DNA of 64,000 bases, taken from NCBI RefSeq assembly GCF_035582795.1, contig NC_134370.1, forward strand, positions 38,179,501 through 38,243,500, given 5' to 3'. The stretch is from Mycteria americana. Its lineage: Eukaryota; Chordata; Aves; Ciconiiformes; Ciconiidae. The position numbers and the translations under genes are program-made. This document shows, in pieces, positions 1 through 10,500 of the stretch (its first letter is position 1; every line of letters begins with the position of its first letter). A model generated the notes under the pieces. The model did no database searches. It worked only from the letters and a program-made list of their open reading frames with translations, and was not told where the DNA came from.

Positions 1-434
1 TTTCCCTCAAATCCCTCAATTTCTAGGTTTCTTTTGCAGACAGGAGGGTGCTCTCAATTCTAGTAAATTTCATCCTCAATGAATGTATTTTAAAAAGCAC
101 TTTGTATTTCCCTTGACTCCAGTCACTGTGGGGCTGTTTATTTCTCTCTTGTCTACTAAATTCAACTCCCCTCCTTATACAGCCTGGGGATTGTAGTCTT
201 AATTAGTCATACAAAATGACTGTTCATTCAGAAAGGCTTTTTACTGAAACCTTTGAGGTTGGTTTTGGGTTCTGTGTGACCTTTTGAATTCAGCTCAAAC
301 TGGCCAGCTAGGTAAATGAATTAGTGTGCTGCACCTGAGTGTGAATGCTGTTAGACTGATCTTTTACCAATTGTCCCTGTCAAATGTGGTCAAGTGCTGA
401 TTTATTGTTTTGTATGTTTCTTCTGTGTATTCAG

Positions 435-530
435 AAAGCATCAGTTCAAGAGAAAACTTTTTCCTTGTGTGAAATATGTGAAACCATGGTGAAAGAAGTG
501 ACTGGCCTCTTGGAGAGCAACAAGACAGAG
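435..530 (+). CDS. PSAP: PSAP exon: first half of saposin C
   Basis: The acceptor is ttcag at 430-434. The exon encodes [20 protein letters not shown] and onward to SNKTE. The donor GAG|gtgtgt at 531 is inferred because the next exon starts phase 0 and the paralogue splits at the same residue (NVTE|E). The better-looking gtaagt at 535 would create an immediate stop. Confidence 0.9.
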
Positions 531-3500
531 GTGTGTAAGTGGTGAAAATGGTACCTCTTCCTAGGCTTTGGCTAAAATGAGGCTGTAGTGGAGGGGGAAG
601 GAAAGTTAATTTTATTGCCTGTTTCTATGAGAGCAAGATTTCCATCCTGGGTGGGATGGAGTAAGAAAATGTGTACTTATGAATTGAGTCAGATTTCTGT
701 TCCTCATTTGCCACGCATCCTTCACTGTGCTTCAGGAGGAGATTGTACATGAAATGGAGGTCATCTGCTACCTGTTCCCAGCAAGTGTCAAAGACCAGTG
801 TAAGGACTTCATAGGTGTCTATGGCCAGGCTTTGATTGACATGCTCTTGGAGGCAACGAATCCTGAAGCTGTGTGTGTTATGCTGAAATGCTGTGCAGCC
901 AACAAGCCTCCACCGCAGCCAGGTTGGTAATGAGGAGTTGGTGGTGTTGCAAAATGAGTTAGTTCACCTATGATTATATCTCTCTTTTGAGGACACATGC
1001 TTTAGTACTTTGCTGATGCTGCCTCCTTTCTTCTATTTGGGGGAACTACCTAAGTGCACTGATGTTTGTGGGTTTGATGGTGTGTTTTGTTTTTTTTTTT
1101 TTTTTTTCCTTCCCAGTTTTGGTGAAACCTGCAGGTGGCTTCTGCGATATCTGCAAGATGGTGGTAGCTTATGCAGACAAAGAACTAGAGAAGAATGCCA
1201 CGACAGCTGAAATCGAAGCTTTACTGGAAAAAGTCTGTCACTTCCTGCCAGAGTCTGTCAGTGATCAGGTAAAGCACAGGCTAAAAAGCAATGGTTGTCT
1301 TGATGGTTGGGAACTGTCCTTGTTGATCTGTTTGGTTTACATAGGTCCTACAGTGACAATTGTGCTTACCTCATTTTCTGAGTGTTTCACCTGATATTCT
1401 GTCTACATGCTAATCTTAGGTCTGTCTCTCAAGTGTCTCTTCTGCTATAAATGTCCAGGTACTCATAATAGATGTGTCTGTGTTTGGCCTACTGCCTTAG
1501 TCTCTGACTGGAGACAAACTGTCCACAGGTGCAGCTGGGACTGACTTGTGTTCAGCAACCTGATCCTTCCTGGGTTTTTCCTGTTACTAGTTAGCACCAA
1601 AGCATAGCAGCTTCCCATGTGCAGTAGAGCAAAAAAGAAGGAGGTAGCAGCCTTGATCTGAGGCGGTCAAATGACCACACAGGCCTTGCTGTGTGGCATC
1701 CTGCCTTCCAGTCAGAACAAGGCAGAGATGAACAGAAGGATGAAACATCTTGCAGAGTATTTGGAAAAACTAGAGAGCAGCATCTCATGGCGTTTTTTAT
1801 AAGAGTAGTCAATGTAATGCAGTTGAAGGAATCTCTCCTTCTGCTAGAGGCTGGAAGGAGTTTGGGGTGCAGGGGGATTAGGTTGTTGCACTCCCCATCC
1901 TTGGGGGTTGGCAGTCCTTTGAATAGCTGGAGACTTATAAGGACCTGAATTGACTGTCTGGATTGCTGTACTAATTTGCAGTCAGTAAAGGTTTGCCTGG
2001 AAATCCTCTGAGAACAGTGGGTGGGAACAGCTGAGGGTGTTTTTCCTCAACACTGGTCCTGTTCAGGGGGATTAACAAAGTAATTGGAAGCAGGCTGGCA
2101 TAAATCCAGTGAGACAGCAAAAAGCAACACCTGTTAGGCCACTGCTATCAAGATGTACCTGGAAATCTTATTAGGTGGCTGCTGAGTGGCAACTGCTTAT
2201 AAGTTTACTAGGTGTACAATATACAGGCTTAAAGCAGCTATGAAACAGCTATTCCTGCTAACTGCTCTGAGGCTGTTTAATAGCTGTGGTTTGCTTATTA
2301 ATCGGTGCTGTTGGTCTCTGCTGAGAATGCCAACATCTTTTTGTGCTCTGGAGATGGCCTCCCCACTAGAGGGCTGACTGTTATCGATGGGAAGCATTCG
2401 TGCTGCTGCCTGGTCTGAAGTGAATAGTAACTGCTTGGGCTAGAAGTACTTAAGAGTCATTACCGCATTGCTGCCATCCTGTTCAGGATGTTTGTCTCCA
2501 GCTTGTTGTTCAGTGTGTTTTCCTCTTGAGACAGCAGTGATCTCCACGATTAGAGACTAAGCTTTGCAAATCAAAGCCAGTCCTACTTGGTTCTTTTCCC
2601 AAAGCCTGTCCTGCTTGGTTCTTTTGCTTTTGACCCCTTTCTCATCATAACCTGTCTGCAGACAGCTGCAGGCAGGTATGAGCTAACAAAACATGGTAAG
2701 TGGTGTGTGATTAGTGCGATGCTGAGTCCCTTTCGATCTGCAGAGCTCAAGCCTCTGGTTTATCGGTTTGGAGTCTATTATTGGGGTGTTTGGAGTAGTG
2801 TACAGGCCTGCTTGCTGAAGACCATATCTTCCTCTTCTTTCTAAGGCTTTAACAGGAGAATCTCTCAACCTGTGTTTTGTTATAGTGTGTTCAGTTTGTG
2901 GAACAGTATGAACCTGTGGTTGTGCAACTCCTGGCAGAGATGATGGATCCCACTTTTGTTTGCACTGTGAGTATTGCGTTTAGTTCTATTGAGTATGGGC
3001 TCTGATACAGTCCTGCCTACTCTTCTGTACGCCTTTCAGTGCCTGGCATGCAGAAACTCTGCTGGAATAAAAATCAGCACACTGAATGCCTGGAGCAAAT
3101 GCGGTTGTGCAAGGCCTCAGGCTTACTGAATGGACAGCTGTCTGACTGCCAGCCCTGTGCAAGGAAGGATAGAAGAAAAGAGCTGCCAGTGGTTATCCAC
3201 TGTTGAGGTTCAGTAACAAGGTGTAGTGTGCCCTGAATGTGATGAGAGGAAGTTGAATGACCTTTCTTGAGAAAGGTCCCTTTCTAGAAGCTCCATTTCT
3301 CGAAACTTAATATGAAGAAGCAGTTGTGGTAACTTAATTCTTCCTCATGTCAGATTACTGCTTCATGTCTACTTGTTCAGCTGTAAGTGTGACTGCAGTT
3401 GTCATTTGAGCATGGTATTGTGGGAGGGCCTAAAGCTGCCTCAGTGTTGCTTCCACACTCGGTCAGGTGGAAGCTCAGACATGAGGCTGGAGTTGAGATC

Positions 3501-4290
3501 TCTTGGTGCAAATAGAAAGCTGCTGACTCTGCTGCTGTTCTTTTCATAGAAACTTGGAGTCTGTGGATTAGCTAAACAGCCTCTCCTGGGGGATGATGCT
3601 TGTGTCTGGGGTCCGGGTTACTGGTGTAAGAACATGGAGACTGCTGCTCAGTGCAACGTACGTAAAGCAGGATTCTGCCTCAAGTTTCCTATTGGTCTTT
3701 GATAGCTCCTTATAAACTACTTTTCTGGCTTCTATACCACACTTTCAAGTGGATGAATTCCAGTTTCAGGAAGCAAAAGGGTACTAGCTAGATGTGGTTG
3801 AGTTTGATTAGAGGGTCTTCTGTAGCCCTTAGCTTTCTTAAAGCAGGCTGTTTCCTCTCCCCTTTGTTCTTGTCCCCCACCCCTCTGCTAGCATTTCAGA
3901 ATCTACAGCAAGGTACAATGTGAGCTTTATATTTAGTCTGTGTTCCCACAGCCAACAGACCATGTCATGACCTCTCATCAGGCTCTAAAAATTGGCTTCC
4001 AGTATTGCTGTGGGCTGATGCTTTCTTTGCCAGGCTTTAATGGCTAAGGGTCATCAGCATTCTTTCCTAAAGCTTCTGGGTGGGGATGAGGCTATTATTT
4101 ATTCTAGTCCTCTCTGGAATAATTTTTTTTTTTAAGAAAAACAGATTTGCTTCCAAGATCTTGGCTCAGAATAAGGCTTTGAATTGTATGTGTAGATGCA
4201 CACTTGTTTGCAAATGCTTTCTTCCACTAACATACACTATTTCTTTCCCTTTAGGCTGTTGATCACTGCAAACGTCATGTGTGGAACTAG
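435..4290 (+). CDS. PSAP: Prosaposin, 3' part of gene (saposin C to C-terminus), six exons
   Basis: Prosaposin is the secreted/lysosomal precursor of saposins A-D, small proteins that present sphingolipids to lysosomal hydrolases; saposin C activates glucocerebrosidase and saposin D acid ceramidase. Coding segments 435-530, 736-922, 1117-1268, 2886-2966, 3550-3657 and 4255-4290 join in one frame. They encode saposin C (Cys pairs CEIC, VIC, DQC, AVC, KCC, with an N-K-T sequon), saposin D (CDIC, KVC, then Cys from the next exon, FVC, VC; N-A-T sequon) and the C-terminal SapA-type domain, ending HCKRHVWN, the usual prosaposin terminus. The exons for saposins A and B and the signal peptide lie upstream of the window. 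A second prosaposin gene follows head-to-tail 3.2 kb downstream. Family identity is certain; this copy has the AT-rich codon use of its surroundings. Confidence 0.97.
736..922 (+). CDS. PSAP: PSAP exon: second half of saposin C and C-D linker
   Basis: The acceptor is gcttcag at 729-735. The exon reads [20 protein letters not shown] and onward through AVCVMLKCC to the proline-rich linker KPPPQP. The donor is CCAG|gttggt, phase 1, as in the paralogue. The ATG at 751 is internal, not a start. Confidence 0.92.
1117..1268 (+). CDS. PSAP: PSAP exon: first part of saposin D
   Basis: A 20-odd-base poly-T tract precedes the acceptor cccag at 1112-1116. The exon encodes [17 protein letters not shown], a KNATT glycosylation sequon and ends ESVSDQ at donor CAG|gtaaag in phase 0. 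Confidence 0.95.
2886..2966 (+). CDS. PSAP: PSAP exon: C-terminal half of saposin D
   Basis: The 81-bp exon lies between ttatag and ACT|gtgagt. It encodes [14 protein letters not shown] through MMDPTFVCT, supplying two saposin cysteines. Its size equals the matching exon of the second prosaposin gene. Confidence 0.95.
3550..3657 (+). CDS. PSAP: PSAP exon: end of saposin D and start of SapA-type domain
   Basis: The 108-bp exon lies between ttcatag and AAC|gtacgt. It encodes [20 protein letters not shown] and continues to [12 protein letters not shown], the conserved SapA-type motif with W and paired cysteines. Confidence 0.95.
4255..4290 (+). CDS. PSAP: PSAP terminal coding exon
   Basis: The acceptor is tttag at 4250-4254. 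Eleven codons [11 protein letters not shown] are followed by TAG at 4288-4290. This matches the invariant prosaposin C-terminus and the last exon of the paralogue (AVEHCRRHLWN). Confidence 0.95.
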   Translation, partial: AVDHCKRHVWN

Positions 4291-4880
4291 AAGAAGAATT
4301 TCCAGTTCTAAAAGTTTGCCATGGCTCTTAAAAATGTGGGCCGAGGTTGGTGGAGAGCTATATCTCAAATGTCCTTCCTCTCTGCCTCATTAACAATTTG
4401 ACCTTCAGGTTCCTTTATTGTAACTCTTCTGTAGCAGTGCTGCTGTTGAAGGATCAGATCTTCATTGTTGACTTAACAGAGATATTTCTGATTGTACAGT
4501 TTAACTCATTATGCTCCTAAAAATAGTCAGTGTGTTGTAGATTTTTAATTGGTAGGCTGAAGTGTTTTTTAGGTGCTGGGAAGAATTGCAGAGAAGGTGA
4601 AATGAGACAAGACTATTATCTTTTAATTTAAAAAAGAACAAGATAGTGAATAAACTTTCAAATGTCTTTCTGTAGTCAGCATTGGGAAGATTACATGCTT
4701 TGCATTTTTAACATCTGGCTGGAATATTAATTTTCTGTGTAACCGTAGGAAAACTCTAAGGCATACTGTTGAACCTGGGAATCCCTTCGGCTGGAATTTT
4801 CAAAGCTCTACAGATGCAGAGGAGGGGACTTTTGTGTGCCCAGCTAACTTTTGAAGTGACTCGTACCTAAAAAGATGCAT

Positions 4881-4924
4881 TTGCATTTGAGTGACCACGC
4901 TTTTGCATTTGAGTGACCACGCTT
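4881..4924 (+). repeat. Perfect 22-bp tandem duplication in PSAP 3' UTR
   Basis: The unit beginning ttgcatttgagtgaccacg (22 bp) occurs at 4881-4902 and again, unchanged, at 4903-4924. It looks like a recent replication slip. Confidence 0.95.
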
Positions 4925-6584
4925 ATGGCTCGTGGTGTTATCGTAGCTAAGGAAACCCTCCCTCAACCTTTGATCATGTCCTTTTTACTTCCTTGGACTA
5001 CTTGGTCTAAGCATGGGTGTTCTACTGTCAGGCCCTGTACAATGGGATTTCAGTCTTTTGAAGCATGCTGACGTACTTAAGGAATGGCTCCCTTTTTTCT
5101 TATCCTAGTTGCTCAATTCTGCTTAGTCTTGCAGCTTCCTACGTGCAGCTGGCTGGGTGCCAAGGAGGTGGAGCGAGCTGGGTCGGTAGAAGATGGAGGG
5201 GAAAAAGTCAGCAGAGGCTGTGCATATGTCAAAGTGAGTTCAGCACAGAGGGCAGAATGCATGGAAAGATGGCTTTTATTGTAAAATGCTGGTTTGTTCC
5301 TTGATCTGTTTTTCTCTCATAGCATATTTCAGTCATCTAAAACTTCAGAGAGGCTATGAGGCTTGTGGGCAGTTTCCATTGCTGCCACCCGTTCTCACTG
5401 ACACTCTCCCTTCTGAGTAGTTTGAAGTACAAATTTTTTTCCAGAGTTCCCATTTCTGTTGGGAAATGCATCTGAGTAGCAAGCAGAGATGGCAGATGGT
5501 CAGAGCACTGTAGCAGGTATCAGGCAGCTCTGTTGGCATACCTGACAACCTGCCTTTCACACCTCTGCAGTGTCCCACTGAAATGTCCTGAACTTCTGAA
5601 TGAAAGCCTTTCAAGGCAGGCTGCTACCCTGGAAACAAGTCAGGCCCTTGAGGTGTAGGGCCCTTGAGAATGAGAATCATGCTTGCTTGAGATGCACCTT
5701 GCATCCCTTACCAGCATTTAGTGCATAGTTCTGATCAAGTTAACCTGCAAAATAGAGGCACCAAAGTAGCTCTGAGGAGACCTTTGGGAAGGAAGAGCTG
5801 GGCAGAGGTGGAGCTTTGAAAATTCCAGTCCTGTTCAGAAAGGTGCCGGCAACTGCTACTGTTCCTGTGGTGTCTTGGGTGAGGTGGGAGCTCCAGTAAC
5901 AACGCTTTAGCAGCAAGCAGAGTAATTTTCATGCAGTTCAATGGAAAACCACTCAACTGCAGCTTTTTTGTTATTATGTGTACATACTAAATGTCTGGGC
6001 AGTGTTGACAGACAGCAATACCGGTTTGTCTTTCCTGTTTGCATTTGTACAGAACACTGAAGCACTCATGGCTTTAAAAAAAAAGAAAAATAATTTTCCC
6101 TAAAGATGTAAAATACCTGCAGCTTTTTGTCTTGGCAGGCTTGTGCTGTGGTTCCAGCAGCGTATCACAGTTGGGGTAGATATGCCAGATAGGAAATGGG
6201 CTCTCTTCAGTGTCGCTGCCCTGGAGGTACGGGTTGTGTTACACCACAGCATGTAGTATGGTATTTGATCTTTTAAACTGGATGGCGTTCTCTTAACATG
6301 AATTTTTCTGGGGGGAGGTGGGGATGGATTGACACTTGCTCTTACAGGTTGGCAAGGTTTTAATTTTCTTGGGTTTTTAGTAGTGAAGGATTCATGCTAG
6401 CGACCTGTGGGGCGAGGTGAACCGGGGAAAGTCCTGTGCTAGCGCTGGGAGTCTCTTTAGTTTTTGCCCTTCCTGTGGACCGTGGCACCTGACCTGCTTG
6501 AGTTATGCTGGGGGGACATGACATGTGCAGTTGCTTTCTAAAGAACATTGTCTTGATTTTTGCACAAAAGCTTCCTTACTGAAC

Positions 6585-6590
6585 AATAAA
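6585..6590 (+). promoter_or_regulatory. PSAP: Candidate PSAP poly(A) signal AATAAA
   Basis: AATAAA lies in the inferred 3' UTR and is followed within 30 nt by a TG-rich stretch (ggtaagtttgtg), a plausible downstream element. Confidence 0.5.
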
Positions 6591-7020
6591 AACTTCTACA
6601 AACTGGTAAGTTTGTGTTTCATTTCCTTGGTGTGTGCTAGTTGCCAAAGGATCTTGTTAGCTTCCTCTTTGCTGCGGAGCCAGGAGAAGGCATGTCCCAA
6701 AATGTCACTGGGAACCTGGGGCTGAATGGCAGGATTCAGATTCCCATTGAGTTGCCGTTGCCTTGCAACATGCATGTCCCATCAAGCCTTTGCTATATTG
6801 AGCGCAGTTGCAGGTTAAAGAGGCTTGCCAGGGATCGCCACCACCGCTCTCTTCCCTGGATGAACGCAATGCCTGATGTGAGGCAACAGCCCCGTGTTGC
6901 AATTTCTTTGCCTTGCGCAGGCGGGAGGAAGTTCTCACTGAAGCTGCTTGATATCAGGCTTCAGTGCTGACTTACATTTAATGTAGCTTTCCTTTTGTCT
7001 TCATTCCTTTCTTTATTTTG

Positions 7021-7031
7021 AATAAAATAAA
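7021..7031 (+). promoter_or_regulatory. PSAP: Overlapping distal poly(A) signals AATAAAATAAA
   Basis: Two overlapping AATAAA hexamers are followed by tgtctttt. They sit at the edge where base composition changes, about 450 bp before the next gene's start codon. Confidence 0.5.
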
Positions 7032-7045
7032 TGTCTTTTAAATGC

Positions 7046-7486
7046 TTTACGTGAACTACTTGGCTGCCTCTAAATACGCCATTGATTCACTTGTCCTAAA
7101 TTTACTGGTCTTTAATATCTGTGCTGCTGACCTTTTTCGTAAGGGATGATGCTCTGTTCAGTGAAGAGCACAGAAAACTGCTGTATCACGTGGCAGTAGG
7201 AGAGTTTTCCGCCGCTGTGCCCACCCTTTGCAGCCAGGAGTGGTGAGGTTAGCGTTGAGCAGCAGGTTCTGGGCTGGTTTTGACTTCCCAGGAATACCTG
7301 CCTGGCTCTGGTCCCTCCCTCCACTTGCAGGCTGGTGATGATTTTATAATCAAGGCATAAGGAGAGGGGTGTGGTAATTGCCCTGCGTAGGTGTGGGTTC
7401 TCACTACTCCCAACCCATCCAAGATTCCTCAGTCTGGGAGCAGCACAGGAGAGGAACCAGCCACTGAGGACTATCTTAGGAACAGC
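7046..7486 (+). promoter_or_regulatory. Intergenic segment with probable promoter/5' UTR of the second prosaposin gene
   Basis: Only about 440 bp separate the distal PSAP poly(A) signals from the start codon of the second gene. A TATA-like tttataat stands at 7343-7350, 137 nt before the ATG. No 5' noncoding exon can be proved. The short gap also allows read-through transcription from PSAP. Confidence 0.3.
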
Positions 7487-7547
7487 ATGGAGAGCAGATG
7501 GAGGGGCTGGGTGCTGATCCTTTCTGTGTGCCTGGGCTCCTACCAAG
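7487..7547 (+). CDS. Second prosaposin, exon 1: start and signal peptide
   Basis: I chose the ATG at 7487 because the 20 codons that follow form a clean signal peptide with core WVLILSVCLG and end in donor CAAG|gtaagg, phase 1. The in-frame ATG at 7391 would add a polar stretch in front of the signal. Confidence 0.85.
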
Positions 7548-10500
7548 GTAAGGGCAGGCCTGGGTGTGGGGTTCGAGGAGAGCCCAGAAGACCCCTCTGA
7601 ACCCCAAAACTATTCCCAGGTGTAGTGTTTAAGCTCCATAGTGTGCTTCCTTGTCCCTCCATGGTTTTGGAGTTATGCCAGAGGAGAGCTGGGGCAGGTG
7701 CCACCACCGGCTGCTTTACCTCTTGCCCACCTGCATGTGAGTGTTGCAACTTCTGCCCTAGAAGATGATCTTAGGGCAAAAAGTGGTTTGCTCTCTCCCT
7801 TCTCCGGAGGGAGCTGGTGTTTTGCTTGGGTATAGAAGGAGGGAGGCCGGTTGATGGGGTGTCTCAGCAGCGATGGGGTGAGAGGGCTGCTTTGTCTGCT
7901 GCCCTTGGCATTGGGACTTGGCTGCGTATGTGCCATGTGGGGGAAACGGCTTTGTCCTTGCACAGCGTAGTGACCGTGGTGCTACCTGATGCTGCCCCTT
8001 TCCTTGGGGGCCTTATAAGAGGTGCAGGAGGCAGGAAACCTCTTCCCCCGTGGCTTGCCAAGCTCTGGGTAGGGTGATGGGGTGCGGTGCTGCAGCCCTG
8101 AGCACCTTTGGAGACCTCTCATCATCAGGGCTTTGGGTATCTGTGAGCAAATCCTACCTGTGGACAAGCTTATGCTGCTGCCCCCCAGGTATCCCCCCAA
8201 TAAGAGTGAGAAAGTGATAGCTGGCTCATCCCCCGCCCATCCCCAGCATGTGTCTGACCTGTTTCTGACCCCTGGTCCTTGCTTGAGGGGAAATCGCTTA
8301 TTCCAGGGGAAACTTCCCTGGGGAAGCCATGGATCCCTGCTTTTGCAGGCAAACACCACCCCCCCCACCCCCACCCCCCTTTTAGAGGGAAGGACCCCTT
8401 TTGCACCGTAATTACCCCAGGCTCGGACCATGGGGCTCCTCTGACATGACCTGCCCAGGCACCGGCTTTGTGGTGGAAGAGTCGTGCCTGCGCACGCGTG
8501 GCCTGACGGTGGGGGGGGACATGCCAAGGTGCTCCAGCCAGCAACAGGCAGAGCAGGAAAGTTCACCTGCGCTCGGCACGTCCGTCCTGTGGGCAGTGCC
8601 TGCCCTGGAAGCCAACGGCGGCTCTTGCAGCAGCAGCTTGGCTGCACAGCACAGCGTGGCTGTGGGGGCTGCAGGACCGTGGGCCACTGCACACCTTTAG
8701 GAAGGATTTTGATACTGGGAAGAGTGTATTTATGGTTTTTGCCATAACAGGGGTGTGCACCCAGCTGGTAACTGGGGCACCGGGGCCCACGCCACCACCC
8801 CCAGGGTTTACGTCACAACTTGCTCATCAGGCTCTGCTGGCTTGGCCGGCAGGCTCCGGGGCTCCCTGTAATGCTAGCACAGCCCTGCTACAGCTGGAGC
8901 TAGGTGCTGGATCCCCCCTGAGCAAAGCCCACTCCCCCCTGGGGGCCTGGCAGCTGGGGATGGGGCAGCACCAGCTGGCTCAGGGCCACTGCGGAAATGC
9001 GGGAGCATCCCTGCCTCGCCCCCCCGCTCCGTGCCGGGGCTTTGCCAAAAACGGCATGGTCCGATGTCCTACTGCCTGGGTGCCTGTCAGCACAAGGCAG
9101 CTCCAGCGTGGCTTTGAAATGTGGAGGAGAGCTCATGGGGCCCTGGTTGCTCTGGTTGCTTGCCCTGTGGCGATGCTTTCCACCTGGGGAAGCTCTCTCT
9201 GCTCTCAGCAGATGGGCGTTATTATTGTTATTAATTATTTTTCCGGCCCAGCACTTGTTGCCCAAGTTTCAGCTTGAGCAGAGCGAGGAGTAAGCGCTGA
9301 GCTGAGAGCCACTGTGAGCCAGAAAGGTGCAGGTCCAAACCACTGGTGTCCTTTAGACCAGTGAAATCCCCCCATGCCATTGCCAGCAGTATCCTTATAC
9401 CACTGGTCCAGTCTCCAGTGTGGGGCTGTGGGAGATGTCCGTGGGTCAGGCAGGACCAGCTCAGAAACAAGCTGTGGGTTATTGCCTCCCCTCTCCTCTG
9501 TTTTCTTTGGTGCTGCCCCTTAACTCTTCCGCTGACTTGCCATTCCTGTTCTCCCTGATGCTAGTGCTAGAGTTAAAAAAATAAATATATATCTCTCAGC
9601 TGATGCAGCGACCGTGGCATCGCACTGCTGGAGACGTGTGTGGGAAGTCATGTATGGGAAACCGGGGGACTCGCCCTGCCCTGGGGCTCGCTCCTGCCCT
9701 GGTGCTGCTGTCAGCCCGATGGGGTAATTGGGGCTGAAACGCCACCCGGCACCTGCCAAGCTGCGCCAGCAATTTTGGGAGCAGGCGGGGCTGGTGGGGG
9801 GCTCGGGAGCCCTCTCCCCGCGGTCCCCACCCCCCGTGGACTTGCCGGGGTGGCCCCAGGCATCTCGAGCCGCTGCCCCAACACGTCCCGTGGATGAGCC
9901 GAAGGTGTTGCCAGAATCCGGCATGCAGGAAAAGCAGCTTTTGGGGAGAAACCTGATAAGGGCCGGGTGGGTGGAAGGAGCAGTTTTTGCCTTTGGCTTT
10001 ATTCCTGCTGTGCTAAATCATATGGCCAGGGCTGGGTGTAAAAGCTGACTGCAAATGCTCGGCGGGGTGGGGGGTTGTGCTTTGCTTAGAAACGCCAGCT
10101 GCAAGAGGGTAGGCAGCAGGGTCTGTCCATCCATCTGTCCACGTGCTGCTCCCTATGAGCCCCCCAACTTCCCGGAGCAGCTCCTGGCTGAAGCAGGGCA
10201 GTGAAGGGCTTGGGTTGTGCTGGCTCCTCGCCTCCCCAGCCACATCCTGGGTGGGCACAGCCCCCAGTGGGAATAAACACTTGACCCATCGTGAATTAAT
10301 CCTGACACCCCAAGGTGGCAATTAAACCGCCGGTGTTGCGCCACGCCACCACGCTGCCTGGGCGGCCGGGGTGGCCGATGCCGCTGCTGCTGTGCCAGGG
10401 ATTTTCAGCCAGGAGAAAATGCTGTTGTTGGGAGGAAATAAAAGAAAAAACACCCAGCACTGGGGTTGCTCAATCGTTGCTGGGAGCTGTGGCGTGGCTA

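Larger units (their letters stand above)
4291..7045 (+). other. PSAP: PSAP 3' UTR (extent inferred from poly(A) signals)
   Basis: No coding ORF of quality follows the PSAP stop. AATAAA hexamers stand at 4649-4654, 6585-6590, and overlapping at 7021-7026 and 7026-7031. The stretch stays AT-rich up to about 7.1 kb, so a long 3' UTR with alternative poly(A) sites is likely. A 22-bp perfect tandem duplication lies at 4881-4924. The true end is not provable from sequence alone. Confidence 0.55.

Noticed and set aside
727-930. Small gene starting at an ATG before saposin C
   Set aside because: It is the second saposin C exon read from intron; no start is needed here.
7982-8692. Long - strand ORF (236 codons) in the prosaposin intron
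   Set aside because: GC-rich intronic DNA with long ORFs in several frames; low-complexity translation, no domain, no splice context.
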